From Kitasatospora sp040298565 (GTDB lineage Bacteria > Actinomycetota > Actinomycetes > Streptomycetales > Streptomycetaceae): a stretch of 37,792 nucleotides of DNA. The stretch lies in contig NZ_JBEPAK010000037.1 in assembly GCF_040298565.1 (NCBI RefSeq), positions 1-37,792 on the forward strand, written 5' to 3'. A program made the position numbers and the translations under genes. Positions 6,879-14,720 of this stretch are shown here, piece by piece (the stretch's first letter is position 1; each line of letters begins with the position of its first letter). Below the pieces are notes generated by a model. It saw only the letters and a program-made list of their open reading frames with translations. It did not search any database and had not been told where the DNA came from.

Positions 6879-7919
6879 TCAGGGCAGGCGGGCGCTGAGC
6901 CCGGCGGGCCACACCAGGGTGGTGGCCGCCCAGGCCAGGCCGCTGCCGAAGGCGACCAGCAGGACCTTGTGGCCGGGTTTCAGCTCGCCCTGGTCGGCGG
7001 CGTGGGCCAGCAGCAGCGGCACGGAGGCGGCCGCGGTGTTGCCCACCTGCGCGATGTTGGACGGGGCGTGCGCCGCGGGGATGCCCAGGGTGTCGGCGAC
7101 GGTGGCGGTGATGCGCTGGTTCGCCTGGTGGGCGATCAGGCGGTCGACGTCGCCGATCCCCCAGCCGGCCGCGGCGGCCGCCTGCCGGGCGGCGGCCGAC
7201 ATCCGGCGCACGGCGTGCCGGAAGACCTCGTTGCCGCGCATCTGCACGAAGTGCTCCTCGGGGGCGGCCAGGTGGCGGCGGTGGCGCTCGCGGGCACCGC
7301 CCGCGGGGACGGCGATGGCATCGGAGAGGGAGCCGTCGCTGCCCCACACCACCGGGCCCAGCGCCCCCTCGGCGTGCGGCGGGCCGGCCTCCAGGACGGC
7401 GGCGCCGGCGCCGTCGCCGAAGATCGGCGCGGTGGCCCGGTCGGCGGGGTCGACGAGGGAGGTCATCGTCTCGGCGCCCACCACCAGCACCCGCTGGGCC
7501 GTGCCCGCGGCGATCAGGCCGGCCGCGACGGTGCAGGCGTACAGGAAGCCGGAGCAGCCCGCCATGACGTCGAAGGCGGCCACGGCGGGCAGGCCCAGGC
7601 GGTGGGCGACCCACGGGGCCGTGGCCGGGCAGGGGCGGTCGGGGGTGTTGGTGGCCAGCACCAGCGCGTCCGCGCCGCAGACTCCGGCGGAGGCCAGGGC
7701 GCGGGCCGCGGCCTCCACCGCCATGTCCCCCGTGGCGACGGGCGGTTCCGCGATCCGGCGTTCGGCGATGCCGATGCGCTCGCGGATCCACTGGTCCGAG
7801 CTGTCGATGCGGGTGCACAGCTCGCTGTTGGGAACGCGGCGCGGCGGCAGCCACGCCCCCAGCCCGGTCAGGACGGCGGCGGTGCGGCCGCGGTCCGTGG
7901 CCCCGGGGGTGTCGGTCAC
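6879..7919 (-). CDS. 3-oxoacyl-ACP synthase III (KAS III) family protein
   Basis: 346 residues from the GTG preceded by GAGGGAG; the longer in-frame ATG start adds 40 residues lacking family similarity. Hallmarks of FabH-type enzymes are present: SSDQWIRERIGIAERRIA near the N-terminus, catalytic Cys122 in MAGCSGFLYA, FGDGAGAAVL, His264 in LIAHQANQRI and Asn294 in SNIAQVGNTAAAS. With the triad intact it should load an acyl-CoA onto its Cys and condense it with an ACP-bound acceptor, or transfer it to another nucleophile as in CerJ-like members. Missing fabD/fabF neighbours and the adjacent private ACP argue for a specialised pathway. A 173-nt gap separates it from the upstream reductase gene. 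Confidence 0.92.
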   Translation of the reverse strand: MTDTPGATDRGRTAAVLTGLGAWLPPRRVPNSELCTRIDSSDQWIRERIGIAERRIAEPPVATGDMAVEAAARALASAGVCGADALVLATNTPDRPCPATAPWVAHRLGLPAVAAFDVMAGCSGFLYACTVAAGLIAAGTAQRVLVVGAETMTSLVDPADRATAPIFGDGAGAAVLEAGPPHAEGALGPVVWGSDGSLSDAIAVPAGGARERHRRHLAAPEEHFVQMRGNEVFRHAVRRMSAAARQAAAAAGWGIGDVDRLIAHQANQRITATVADTLGIPAAHAPSNIAQVGNTAAASVPLLLAHAADQGELKPGHKVLLVAFGSGLAWAATTLVWPAGLSARLP

Positions 7920-8092
7920 GGGTGCTCCCTCGTTCGGACGGATGTGCACGTGGGAAGGCGGAGCGGCCCTGCTGCCGAACCGGCCGGGCCCGCCGGTCAA
8001 TTCATAGAGGAGCGCCGCTGACGGCGGCGCCCCTGCCACACCGGGAGGCGGTGGCTGCCCCCCGAAAAGCGGAGCGCCCGGGGCCGGTGCCG

Positions 8093-8707
8093 TCAGAGCA
8101 CGTCGTAGACCAGGTGCGTGGCGGTCGTGGTCGCGACGGCGCTGCGCCGTTTCAGGGTGCGGGGCACCGCGCCGGTGAACAGCGGGGTGCCCGAGCCCAG
8201 CACGACGGGTGCCAGGTGCAGCGACAGGGTGTCGACGAGTGCGGCGTCCAGGGCCGAGCGGATCAGGGCGGCGCCGCCCATGAGGACGACGTCGAGGTCG
8301 GTGCCGGTGCGCGCCGAGGCGGCTTCGGCGCGCCGGCGGGCGGCGGTGACGGCGTCGGACAGGCCGGTGGTGACGAAGGTCCAGTCGAGGTCGCCGAGGC
8401 GCACCGTGCGCGGCGGGGTGCTGGTGACGACGACGAGGGCGGGTTTGCCGACCTCGCCGGCGCCGTAGCCGGTGTCCTCGTTCCAGCCCTGGGGCCCGTC
8501 GACGATGTCGAAGAGCCGGCGGCCGAGGACGACGGCGCCCGAGCGGCGGGTCGCTTCGGCCAGGAGCCGCCGGTCGTCGGGGTCGTCGGAGAACGCCCAG
8601 GCGTGCAGGGCCTCGCCTCCGGTGCCCAGGCCGTTGTCCGGGCCGGGGTCGGGCCCGGTGACGAAGCCGTCGAGGGAGAGGGAGATGTCCGCGATGATCC
8701 GAGTCAT
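8093..8707 (-). CDS. Dihydrofolate reductase / RibD C-terminal family protein
   Basis: 204 residues matching the RibD-C / dihydrofolate reductase-like NADPH-binding fold. Visible are ADISLSLDGFVTGPD, a GAVVLGRRLFDIVDG segment like the usual GRxTYE strand, LVVVTSTPP, VVLMGGAALIRSALDAALVDTLSLHLAPVVLGSGTPLF and a final YDVL. Members of this group are generally uncharacterised reductases, often called DHFR family proteins. An HrdB-like promoter and a short palindromic operator candidate lie 45-75 nt upstream; the ribosome site is weak. It may be the first gene of a leftward unit with KAS III, but the 173-nt gap leaves this uncertain. Confidence 0.88.
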   Translation of the reverse strand: MTRIIADISLSLDGFVTGPDPGPDNGLGTGGEALHAWAFSDDPDDRRLLAEATRRSGAVVLGRRLFDIVDGPQGWNEDTGYGAGEVGKPALVVVTSTPPRTVRLGDLDWTFVTTGLSDAVTAARRRAEAASARTGTDLDVVLMGGAALIRSALDAALVDTLSLHLAPVVLGSGTPLFTGAVPRTLKRRSAVATTTATHLVYDVL

Positions 8708-8753
8708 GTCAGGTGGACCCGATCCGTCGGCCGAACTCGTCGCTCATCCCCGG

Positions 8754-8783
8754 AGTATGTGACCGCCGTCACGCTCTCTTCAA
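8754..8783 (-). promoter_or_regulatory. Promoter for DHFR-family gene, with embedded operator
   Basis: On the minus strand, TTGAAG (8783-8778) and CATACT (8759-8754) are separated by 18 bases, close to the streptomycete vegetative consensus TTGAC-18-TANNNT. Transcription would begin near 8747, leaving a leader of about 40 nt. An inverted repeat GTGAC-4 nt-GTCAC (8759-8772) lies in the spacer and touches the -10 box, where a bound repressor would block polymerase. Read by eye, not scored. Confidence 0.55.
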
Positions 8784-8853
8784 GGGCCCACGCCGCCGTT
8801 CACCGACACGGACGCCGCGGGCGGCGCGGGCCGGCCGCGGGCCGCGGGGCGGC

Positions 8854-9945
8854 CTACAGGAGGACGAGGAGCTTGGTGCCCGGCACCAACTTGCGGTTGA
8901 CGGACGTCGATTGGACGAAGACGGTGTACGACGGGTTCTCGCCGGGGCGGACGGTGGCCTCCGCGGCGGGCAGGCCGAGGAGGCGGCGGGCCGCCGGGCC
9001 CGAGAAGACCCTGCCGGTCATCCGGCCGGTCGCCGGGTCCTTCTCCGCCACGGCGAGCTGCTTGCCGCCCTGGATCTTCTCGCGCTTGGACAGTTCGTAG
9101 AAGGCGCAGCCGGTGGTGTAGGCGTGGCCGGCGCTGGTGACGAAGTCGCGGATCGGGGTCGGCTGGTCGACCGGGATCAGGATGTACTTGCCGGTGTCGA
9201 GGGCGGCGAGGTTGGCCTTCACGTCGGCGGTGTTCAGGTCCTGGCCCATGGCGAAGAGGTTCCGGGTGCCGCGCACGCCCTTCTCGCGGCCGCGCAGGAA
9301 GCTGGTGGCGGCGCTCTTGACGGTGCCGATGGCCTCCTCGACGCCCTGGCTGGAGTCGGCGTCCCAGATGGCGATGTTGCCCGCCGGGAAGCCGTACTCC
9401 TGGGCGGTGCGCTTGGCCAGGGAGTTGGGGACGAGGATGGCCGAGGTCCAGTGGTCGGGCAGGTCGTCCATGGCGGTGCGGATGCGGCCCATCCAGCCCT
9501 GGAGGACGGCGGTGCCCCGCCCGTCGGGCATGTGGATGTGCATCTGGCCGCTCTCGGAGCAGCCGGAGGCGTTCTCCTCGCCGTCGGTGACGACGACTTG
9601 GAGGAAGGAGTGCTCCCCGTAGCCCTCCCAGATGTTCTTCAGGTCGTCGACGGACTTCACGGCGGCCTCGATCAGTGCCGTCGCCCCGTTGTCGACCCGG
9701 TAGAGGCCGCGCAGGGACGGCAGGTGCTTGACGTCCATGTCCCAGACGAGGTTCTGCACTTCGTGGTCGAACGCGTAGAGGCTGATGCGGGTCTCGTGGC
9801 CGAGCCGGTCGGATTCCTCCTGGAGGCCCTTGACGAACTCGTCGACCACCCGGATGAGTTGCTCCTGGTGCTGGCGCATCGAGCCGGATTTGTCGACCAC
9901 CAGGGAAACGTGGTTGACCTTGTGCTTGATCCGGTTCCCGGACAT
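8854..9945 (-). CDS. von Willebrand factor A domain protein
   Basis: 363 residues. The VWA domain (about 10-215) begins with an intact MIDAS motif, DKSGSM (Asp18, Ser20, Ser22), followed by a threonine loop in NGATALIEA and an aspartate in VVVTDGEENASG, so metal-dependent ligand binding is expected. There is no signal peptide or membrane helix, so it should be cytoplasmic. The C-terminal part (about 220-363) contains KYILIPVDQPTPIRDFVTSAGHAYTTG and a small beta-rich end (NPSYTVFVQSTSVNRKLVPGTKLLVLL) that I do not recognise. The ATG follows GGGGTGGAG and an unusual run of seven A. Its partner is unknown: no MoxR ATPase or chelatase subunit is adjacent. Confidence 0.85.
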   Translation of the reverse strand: MSGNRIKHKVNHVSLVVDKSGSMRQHQEQLIRVVDEFVKGLQEESDRLGHETRISLYAFDHEVQNLVWDMDVKHLPSLRGLYRVDNGATALIEAAVKSVDDLKNIWEGYGEHSFLQVVVTDGEENASGCSESGQMHIHMPDGRGTAVLQGWMGRIRTAMDDLPDHWTSAILVPNSLAKRTAQEYGFPAGNIAIWDADSSQGVEEAIGTVKSAATSFLRGREKGVRGTRNLFAMGQDLNTADVKANLAALDTGKYILIPVDQPTPIRDFVTSAGHAYTTGCAFYELSKREKIQGGKQLAVAEKDPATGRMTGRVFSGPAARRLLGLPAAEATVRPGENPSYTVFVQSTSVNRKLVPGTKLLVLL

Positions 9946-9977
9946 GCTCCACCCCTTTTTTTCCGACGCTTTCGCGG

Positions 9978-9999
9978 GCGCCTTTCCGGCGCCTTTCCG
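9978..9999 (-). repeat. Tandem 11-bp repeat in VWA leader
   Basis: GCGCCTTTCCG occurs twice in tandem with a degenerate third copy after it. On the coding strand of the VWA gene this gives repeated GGAAAGGCGC purine blocks 30-55 nt before the start. Function unknown. Confidence 0.55.
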
Positions 10000-10035
10000 G
10001 CGTTCCCTCCGACGTTGTGACCACGGTATGAGGAG

Positions 10036-10048
10036 GCACTGACAGTGC
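10036..10048. promoter_or_regulatory. Small palindrome, possible operator
   Basis: GCACTG-A-CAGTGC is a perfect inverted repeat of 6-bp arms about 90 nt upstream of the VWA start. A CATACC hexamer on the minus strand lies just downstream of it and could be a weak -10 box. Operator function is a guess from symmetry and position. Confidence 0.3.
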
Positions 10049-10416
10049 GTCGGGGGCAGGGCCCGAGGGGCGGTGGTGCGCGGCCGGGGCGCGGTTCGGC
10101 GAGGGCGCGCCGGCGGGTGGCGGCGGCGGTGCGGCACCCGGGTGGGCGGTGCTGCGGGCCGGCGGCCCGCCGTGCCGCATGGCGCCGATCCGGCGTTCCG
10201 GCGCCCCAGCGCCCCGGTGTCGCGGTGGCGCGGAGGCCGGGCCGCCCGGTGCGCGGCCCGCGGGCGGGCGGGTGGCGGCGGGGCCGGGGGGATGCGGCCG
10301 GCACGTCGCGGCCGCGGGATTCCCGCGTCGGCGGAGCGGGCTGACCGGCTGCCCCCGGGACGGTGCGCGGCGGCAGTAGCCTGGAGAGTTGGCCACGTTC
10401 CACATCGGAGGCGAGG

Positions 10417-10623
10417 GTGTCCACGACGACTCGGCCGAACCATGAACTGCAGACGATGGGCGACCTGTTCGCGCTGCCGGGCGAGCCCGGGCCGCCCGAG
10501 GTCCAGGACCGGGCGCGGCGCGCGGTGGCGGCCCGGGCCCGCGGCGTCGAGGACTGCCGGCTGCTGCTGGAGGCCCTGGGGCTGCTGAACCGGACGACCC
10601 CGGACGCCGGGGCCGGGCCGTAG
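10417..10623 (+). CDS. Small conserved-type actinobacterial protein
   Basis: 68 residues starting at GTG with GGAGGCGAG just upstream: VSTTTRPNHELQTMGDLFAL, then a Pro-rich turn, then a helical segment RARRAVAARARGVEDCRLLLEALGLL. The motif of Ala/Arg-rich helix followed by D-C-R-L-L-L-x-x-L-G-L recurs, as I recall, in small streptomycete proteins of unknown function, some near plasmid or regulatory genes. No enzyme motif is visible. It converges on the phosphatase gene 16 nt away. The ribosome site and amino-acid make-up favour a real gene. Confidence 0.62.
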   Translation: MSTTTRPNHELQTMGDLFALPGEPGPPEVQDRARRAVAARARGVEDCRLLLEALGLLNRTTPDAGAGP

Positions 10624-10639
10624 GGGCGCGCCGGGGCGC

Positions 10640-11839
10640 TCAGGGCCCGGGGCGGCGCGGGTGCCACTCCACCAGGGCGATGGTGGCGTCGTCGCGCAGC
10701 CGGTGGTCCTGGTGGGTGACCAGGACGTGGATGAGGCGGCGCAGGGCCTCGGGCGCCGGGTCGCCGCCGGCCATGTGCTGGACGAGGGTGTCGGTCAGCC
10801 GGCGCTCCCCGAAGAGCTCGCCGGAGGCCGAGCGGGCCTCGGTGACGCCGTCGGTGTAGACCAGCAGCCGGTCGCCGGGCTGCAGCCTGGCGTGGTGGAC
10901 GGACTGCGGCCCGTCCTCGTGGAAGCCGAGGCCGAGCGGCAGTTCGGCGCGCCGGCGCAGGGCGTCCGCGACGACGTGGCCCTCGCGGATGAGCAGGGGC
11001 GGCGGATGGCCGCAGTTGACCCAGGACAGTTCGCCGGTGGCCGTGTCGAGGTCGGCGATCACCGCGGTCATCAGGCGGTCCGGGATCCAGCGGGCCAGCG
11101 CGCGGTCGATGGTCCGGGCGATGTCGGCCAGCCCGCCGCCGGCCCGCCGGGTGGAGCGGCAGGCGGCCAGCGCGACGGAGCTGGCGCCGCCGGAGGCGAG
11201 GTCGTGGCCCATCGCGTCGAACACGGACACGTGCAGGTGCCCGCCCGCCACCGCGTGGTCGAAGGCGTCCCCGCCCACGTCGTAGGCCGGTTCCAGGACG
11301 GCGCTGGAGGTGACGTCGCGGGTGCCGATGGTGCGCGGCGGCAGGAACGCCCACAGCAGTTCGGCCTGCAGGCTCATCCGGTGCTCGCGTCCCACGTCGA
11401 CGAGCACGTCGCTGTACGCGCTCTTGGACACCACCAGCAGGGCGACCAGCGCCGCCAGCGCCTCGCAGCGGGCGGTGGTGCGGGGCTCCCCCGCCGCGCC
11501 CTCGATCCGCAGCACGCCGATCCGCTCGACGCCGTCGACCAGCGGGAACCAGCCCACCGCGGGCGTCGCGGCGGAGAGCTGGGTCTGCTGCAGCCGGTAG
11601 GCGCGCCCGCCGAGCGTCCCCTCGACGTCGACCCGCTCCCCGGGCGGCCCGTCCCAGGGCTCGGGCAGCGGGACGAGGTGGCGCTGCTGGACGTCGGCCA
11701 GGTAGACCCGGGCGCCGTCCGCGCCCAGGGCGCGGGCCGCCTCGCGCACCAGGCCGGGCAGCTCGGCCGGCCCGCTCCCCCGGGAGCAGTCCAGCAGGTG
11801 CGCCAGCACGCCGCCCAGCACCGCGTCCTCGCAGCTCAC
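10640..11839 (-). CDS. GAF domain PP2C (SpoIIE-type) protein phosphatase
   Basis: 399 residues from the GTG eight bases after GGAGGT. Residues about 15-155 form a GAF-like sensor domain (LVREAARALGADGARVYLADVQQRHLVPLP, then VGWFPLVDGVERIGVLRIEG). The C-terminal half is a PPM/SpoIIE phosphatase with its metal-binding aspartates in place: YDVGGDAFDHA, SVFDAMGHDLASG, WVNCGHPPPLL, LLVYTDGVTEAR and RDDATIALVEW. Such proteins dephosphorylate anti-anti-sigma factors and thereby control alternative sigma factors, with the GAF domain sensing a ligand or redox state. No anti-sigma or sigma gene is adjacent, so the partner is unknown. No membrane segment is present. Divergent from the serine hydrolase gene. 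Confidence 0.93.
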   Translation of the reverse strand: MSCEDAVLGGVLAHLLDCSRGSGPAELPGLVREAARALGADGARVYLADVQQRHLVPLPEPWDGPPGERVDVEGTLGGRAYRLQQTQLSAATPAVGWFPLVDGVERIGVLRIEGAAGEPRTTARCEALAALVALLVVSKSAYSDVLVDVGREHRMSLQAELLWAFLPPRTIGTRDVTSSAVLEPAYDVGGDAFDHAVAGGHLHVSVFDAMGHDLASGGASSVALAACRSTRRAGGGLADIARTIDRALARWIPDRLMTAVIADLDTATGELSWVNCGHPPPLLIREGHVVADALRRRAELPLGLGFHEDGPQSVHHARLQPGDRLLVYTDGVTEARSASGELFGERRLTDTLVQHMAGGDPAPEALRRLIHVLVTHQDHRLRDDATIALVEWHPRRPGP

Positions 11840-12121
11840 GCCGCACACCTCCGGTCGGCTCGTCCACCTGCCCGGCCACGGCCGCCGCGCGCCGCCGCGC
11901 ACGGGCCGGGGCCGCCGTCCCCTTCCCCTTTTCTCCCATGATCCGGGCGAGGCGCGCGGTCGGCGCCCGGTGCGGACGGACGCCCTGCGGGGATCGGCCG
12001 GGATCGGCCGGGCGGGTCACGGTCCGGGGCCCGGTGTTTCCCCGCGGCGGCGGGGGGTGATTCCTTGCGGCCGGGGCGGCGGGCGTTGTCCGCCGCCGGA
12101 TCACCGTCGGAGGGTTTCCCC

Positions 12122-13351
12122 GTGTCGCTGCTGTCGTGCCGTCGTGGAGGTGGGGCCGCCGTTGTGGCCGCCGCCTCGTTGCTCACCGCCTCACTGGTCA
12201 CCGGGGCCGCCGGGCCCGCCGCCGCAGGAGGCGGTGTGGGCGCTGCGGGCGGTGCCGGCGCCGTGGCCGGGCAGGACGGGGAACGGGGGCTGCGGCAGCG
12301 CCTGCAGGAGCTGGTGGACCGCCCGGACGGCCCGCCCGGGGCGATCGCGGTGCTGCGCGACGGCGAACGGGTGCGGGTGTTCCGCGCCGGCGTGGCCGAG
12401 GTCGGCACCGATCGGGCGCCCCGGATCGACGACCACATGCGCCTGGCCAGTGCCTCCAAGGCCTTCAGCGGCGCGGTCGCCCTGCGGCTGGTCGACTGCG
12501 GGCTGCTCGCCCTGGACGACACCCTCGCCCAGCGGCTGCCCGCCCTGCCGGCCGCCTGGGGCGCCGTGACCCTGCGCGAGCTGCTCAACCACACCAGCGG
12601 CCTGCCGGACTACAGCGAGGCGCCGGCCTTCGTCGAGCAGATCCTCGCCGACCCCCATTACGTCTTCGTCTCCCGCCACCTGCTGGACTTCGTCGCCGAC
12701 CAGGGCCTGGAGTTCACCCCCGGCACGCAGTACCACTACTCCAACTCCGACAACATCGCCGTCGCCCTGATGGCCGAGGCCGCCACCGGTCAGCGCTACG
12801 AGGACCTGCTCGCCGCCGAGGTCTACCGGCCGCTGGGGCTGACAGGGACCAGCCTCCCCTCCGGCTACGAGCTGCCCGAGCCCTACCTGCACGGCTACGA
12901 CGTGCAGCCGCCCGAGCCGCCGCAGGACGTCAGCACCCGGTTCGGCGCCTCCGGCGCCTGGGCCTCGGGCGGCATGGTCTCCACCCCCCGCGACTTCAGC
13001 ACCTTCGCCGCCGCGTGGGCCGGCGGCCCGCTGATCAGCGACGCCGCCCGGCGCGAGCAGCGGACCTTCGTCCCCGGCGCCTCCCAGCCCGCCGGCCCCG
13101 GCACCAACCGCGCCGGACTGGCGATCTTCGAGTACGCCACCCGCTGCGGGGCCGTGTACGGGCACACCGGCAACACCGCCGGCTACACCCAGTTCGGCGC
13201 GGGCACGGCCGACGGGCGGCGCAGCGTCACCGTCAGCGTCACCGAGCAGGTGAACGCGACGGCCAACCCCGACCTGCTGGCCCACCTGCGGGCCGTCGAG
13301 GAGGACTTCGTCTGCGCCCTGCTGTCCGACCGGCCCGACCGGCGCGGCTGA
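12122..13351 (+). CDS. Secreted class C serine hydrolase (DD-peptidase/beta-lactamase family)
   Basis: 409 residues from a GTG preceded by GGAGGG. Residues 1-36 form a signal peptide (AAVVAAASLLTASLVTGAAGPAAA), then a Gly/Ala-rich linker. The catalytic domain carries the SxxK motif S110-A-S-K113 (LASASKAF), the YxN motif Tyr206-Ser-Asn208 (YHYSNSDN) and the third motif His348-Thr-Gly350 (VYGHTGNT), as in D-alanyl-D-alanine carboxypeptidases and class C beta-lactamase relatives. It should act outside the membrane on peptidoglycan stem peptides, D-amino-acid peptides, esters or beta-lactams; the exact substrate cannot be read. Upstream, GGGATCGGCC is repeated in tandem near 11990. A 16-bp repeat of its 3' end lies just downstream. 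Confidence 0.92.
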   Translation: MSLLSCRRGGGAAVVAAASLLTASLVTGAAGPAAAGGGVGAAGGAGAVAGQDGERGLRQRLQELVDRPDGPPGAIAVLRDGERVRVFRAGVAEVGTDRAPRIDDHMRLASASKAFSGAVALRLVDCGLLALDDTLAQRLPALPAAWGAVTLRELLNHTSGLPDYSEAPAFVEQILADPHYVFVSRHLLDFVADQGLEFTPGTQYHYSNSDNIAVALMAEAATGQRYEDLLAAEVYRPLGLTGTSLPSGYELPEPYLHGYDVQPPEPPQDVSTRFGASGAWASGGMVSTPRDFSTFAAAWAGGPLISDAARREQRTFVPGASQPAGPGTNRAGLAIFEYATRCGAVYGHTGNTAGYTQFGAGTADGRRSVTVSVTEQVNATANPDLLAHLRAVEEDFVCALLSDRPDRRG

Positions 13352-13385
13352 CCGGGCGGTGCGGCTGACCGACCGGCGCGGCTGA
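13336..13385 (+). repeat. 16-bp direct repeat spanning a stop codon
   Basis: CGACCGGCGCGGCTGA occurs at 13336-13351, where it ends the serine hydrolase gene, and again at 13370-13385. Another GCGGCTGACC lies between. The duplication copies the last codons and stop codon and looks like local slippage or recombination. Confidence 0.65.
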
Positions 13386-13539
13386 GCGGGCGAGGCGGGG
13401 GCCGGGCCGGTGCCGTCCAGCGGGCCGGGGTGCCGGACGGTGGGGTGCCGGGCGGTGGCCGGCGGCGCGAGGGGTAGGCGCGACTGCGAACGACCCGTGG
13501 CGGACCGGCTTTGCGGCCGGACGGCGAGGGAGAGCGGAC

Positions 13540-14694
13540 ATGAACCCCATCGAACGCGCCCTGCGCGCCGTCGACCGCGCCCAGCAGCGCCACACCGCCC
13601 CGGGGCTGGTCGTCGGCGTGGTCAAGAAGTACGGCGACGACCGCTGCGGCCTGCTCGCCGCGCTGATCACCTACTACGGGTTCGTCGCGCTCATCCCGCT
13701 GCTGCTGTTGCTGAGCACCGTCCTCGGCTTCGTCCTCCACGGGCACCCGGACGTCCAGAGGTCCGTCGTCAACTCGGCGCTCGCCGACTTCCCCATCGTC
13801 GGCGACCAGCTGCGCCAGAACGTCCACTCCGTCCAGGGCAGCGGGCTGGCCCTGGTCATCGCCCTGCTGGGCCTGCTGTACGGCACGCTCGGCGTGGCGC
13901 AGGTCCTCCAGCACGCCATGGCCGAGATCTGGAACGTGCCGGGGGTGGTGCGCCCCGGCTACTGGCCGCGCCTGGCCCGCAGCCTGCTGCTGTTCGCCGT
14001 CCTGGCCGTCGGCCTGCTGCTGGCCACCGCCGCCGCCACCCTCGTCACCCTCACCCTCGGCGGCCCGGCCGCCCGCGTCGGCGGCCTGATGCTGTCCGCG
14101 CTGGTCAACACGGCCCTGTGCCTGGCCTGCTTCCGTGTGCTGACGCCCAGGACCGTCCCCACCCGCGCCCTGCTGCCCGGCTGCGGGCTCGCCGGGCCCC
14201 TGTTCACCGTGCTGCAGGCCTTCGGCGCCCTGCTGGTGGCCCACCAGCTGCGCCACGCCACGGCGGTCTACGGGTTCTTCGCCACCGTCATCGGCCTGCT
14301 GTCCTGGCTCTACCTGAACGCGCAGATCGCCGTGTACGCGGCCGAGGTGAACGTGGTCCTGCACCGGCGGCTGTGGCCGCGCAGCATCCTGCAGCCCCCG
14401 CTCACCGGGCCGGACGAGGAGGTCCTGGGCTCCATCGCGCGGCAGGAGGAGCGCCGTCCGGAACAGCGCGTCGACGTCGACTTCACCGACGACGGCGGAA
14501 AGGACGGCGACGGGAACGGCGGCGGAAAGGACGGCGACGGGAACGGCGGCGGGAAGGACGGCGACGGGGGCGGCGGCGGGAAGGACGGCGACGGGGGCGG
14601 CGGCGGGAAGGACGGCGACGGGGGCGGCGGCGGGAAGGACGGCGACGGGGGCGGCGGGGGCCCGCGCCCGCGGGAGGGGCCGCCGGGCGGCTGA
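13540..14694 (+). CDS. YihY/BrkB family inner-membrane protein with repeat tail
   Basis: 384 residues. Residues 1-295 match the YihY/virulence factor BrkB (formerly RNase BN) family of six-helix membrane proteins: GDDRCGLLAALITYYGFVAL, LGLLYGTLGVAQVLQHAMAEIWNVP, LLLFAVLAVGLLLATAAATLVTL, then YGFFATVIGLLSWLYLNAQIAVYAAEVNVVL. After HRRLWPRSILQPPLTGPDEE the tail becomes hydrophilic and ends in six 9-residue repeats of KDGDG plus N/G-G-G-G (about residues 321-374), then a Pro/Arg/Gly end. Family function is unresolved; transporter-like roles have been suggested. The tail is added to a normal-length core and is built from a DNA minisatellite. The DGDGNG pattern resembles calcium-binding loops but may be only low complexity. 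Start supported by GAGGGAG. Confidence 0.9.
   Translation: MNPIERALRAVDRAQQRHTAPGLVVGVVKKYGDDRCGLLAALITYYGFVALIPLLLLLSTVLGFVLHGHPDVQRSVVNSALADFPIVGDQLRQNVHSVQGSGLALVIALLGLLYGTLGVAQVLQHAMAEIWNVPGVVRPGYWPRLARSLLLFAVLAVGLLLATAAATLVTLTLGGPAARVGGLMLSALVNTALCLACFRVLTPRTVPTRALLPGCGLAGPLFTVLQAFGALLVAHQLRHATAVYGFFATVIGLLSWLYLNAQIAVYAAEVNVVLHRRLWPRSILQPPLTGPDEEVLGSIARQEERRPEQRVDVDFTDDGGKDGDGNGGGKDGDGNGGGKDGDGGGGGKDGDGGGGGKDGDGGGGGKDGDGGGGGPRPREGPPGG
14500..14661 (+). repeat. Six tandem 27-bp repeats inside YihY gene
   Basis: Six in-frame copies of a 27-nt unit coding for KDGDG(N/G)GGG. The first two copies encode Asn at the sixth position (GGGAACGGC); the last four encode Gly. Copies are almost identical, which indicates recent expansion and likely length variation between strains. 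Confidence 0.92.
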
Positions 14695-14720
14695 CCGCGG
14701 CGCGCGGCGCGGCCCCGGGG

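Larger units (their letters stand above)
9946..10416. other. Divergent intergenic region upstream of VWA gene
   Basis: 471 nt between the leftward VWA gene and a rightward small gene. Next to the VWA start it holds a T-run and a tandem 11-bp repeat, then a small palindrome at 10036-10048. The middle (about 10060-10370) is extremely GC-rich; its open frames on both strands have Arg/Gly/Ala-only composition and no ribosome sites, so I call none. A TAGCCT hexamer at 10377-10382 might be a -10 box for the small gene, without a clear -35. Confidence 0.45.

Noticed and set aside
10045..10344. Possible small genes in the region upstream of the VWA gene
   Set aside because: Arg/Gly/Ala-only composition, no ribosome sites and overlapping open frames on several strands indicate GC-driven chance frames.
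14500..14661. CRISPR array
   Set aside because: The units are contiguous, in frame and without unique spacers; this is a coding minisatellite.
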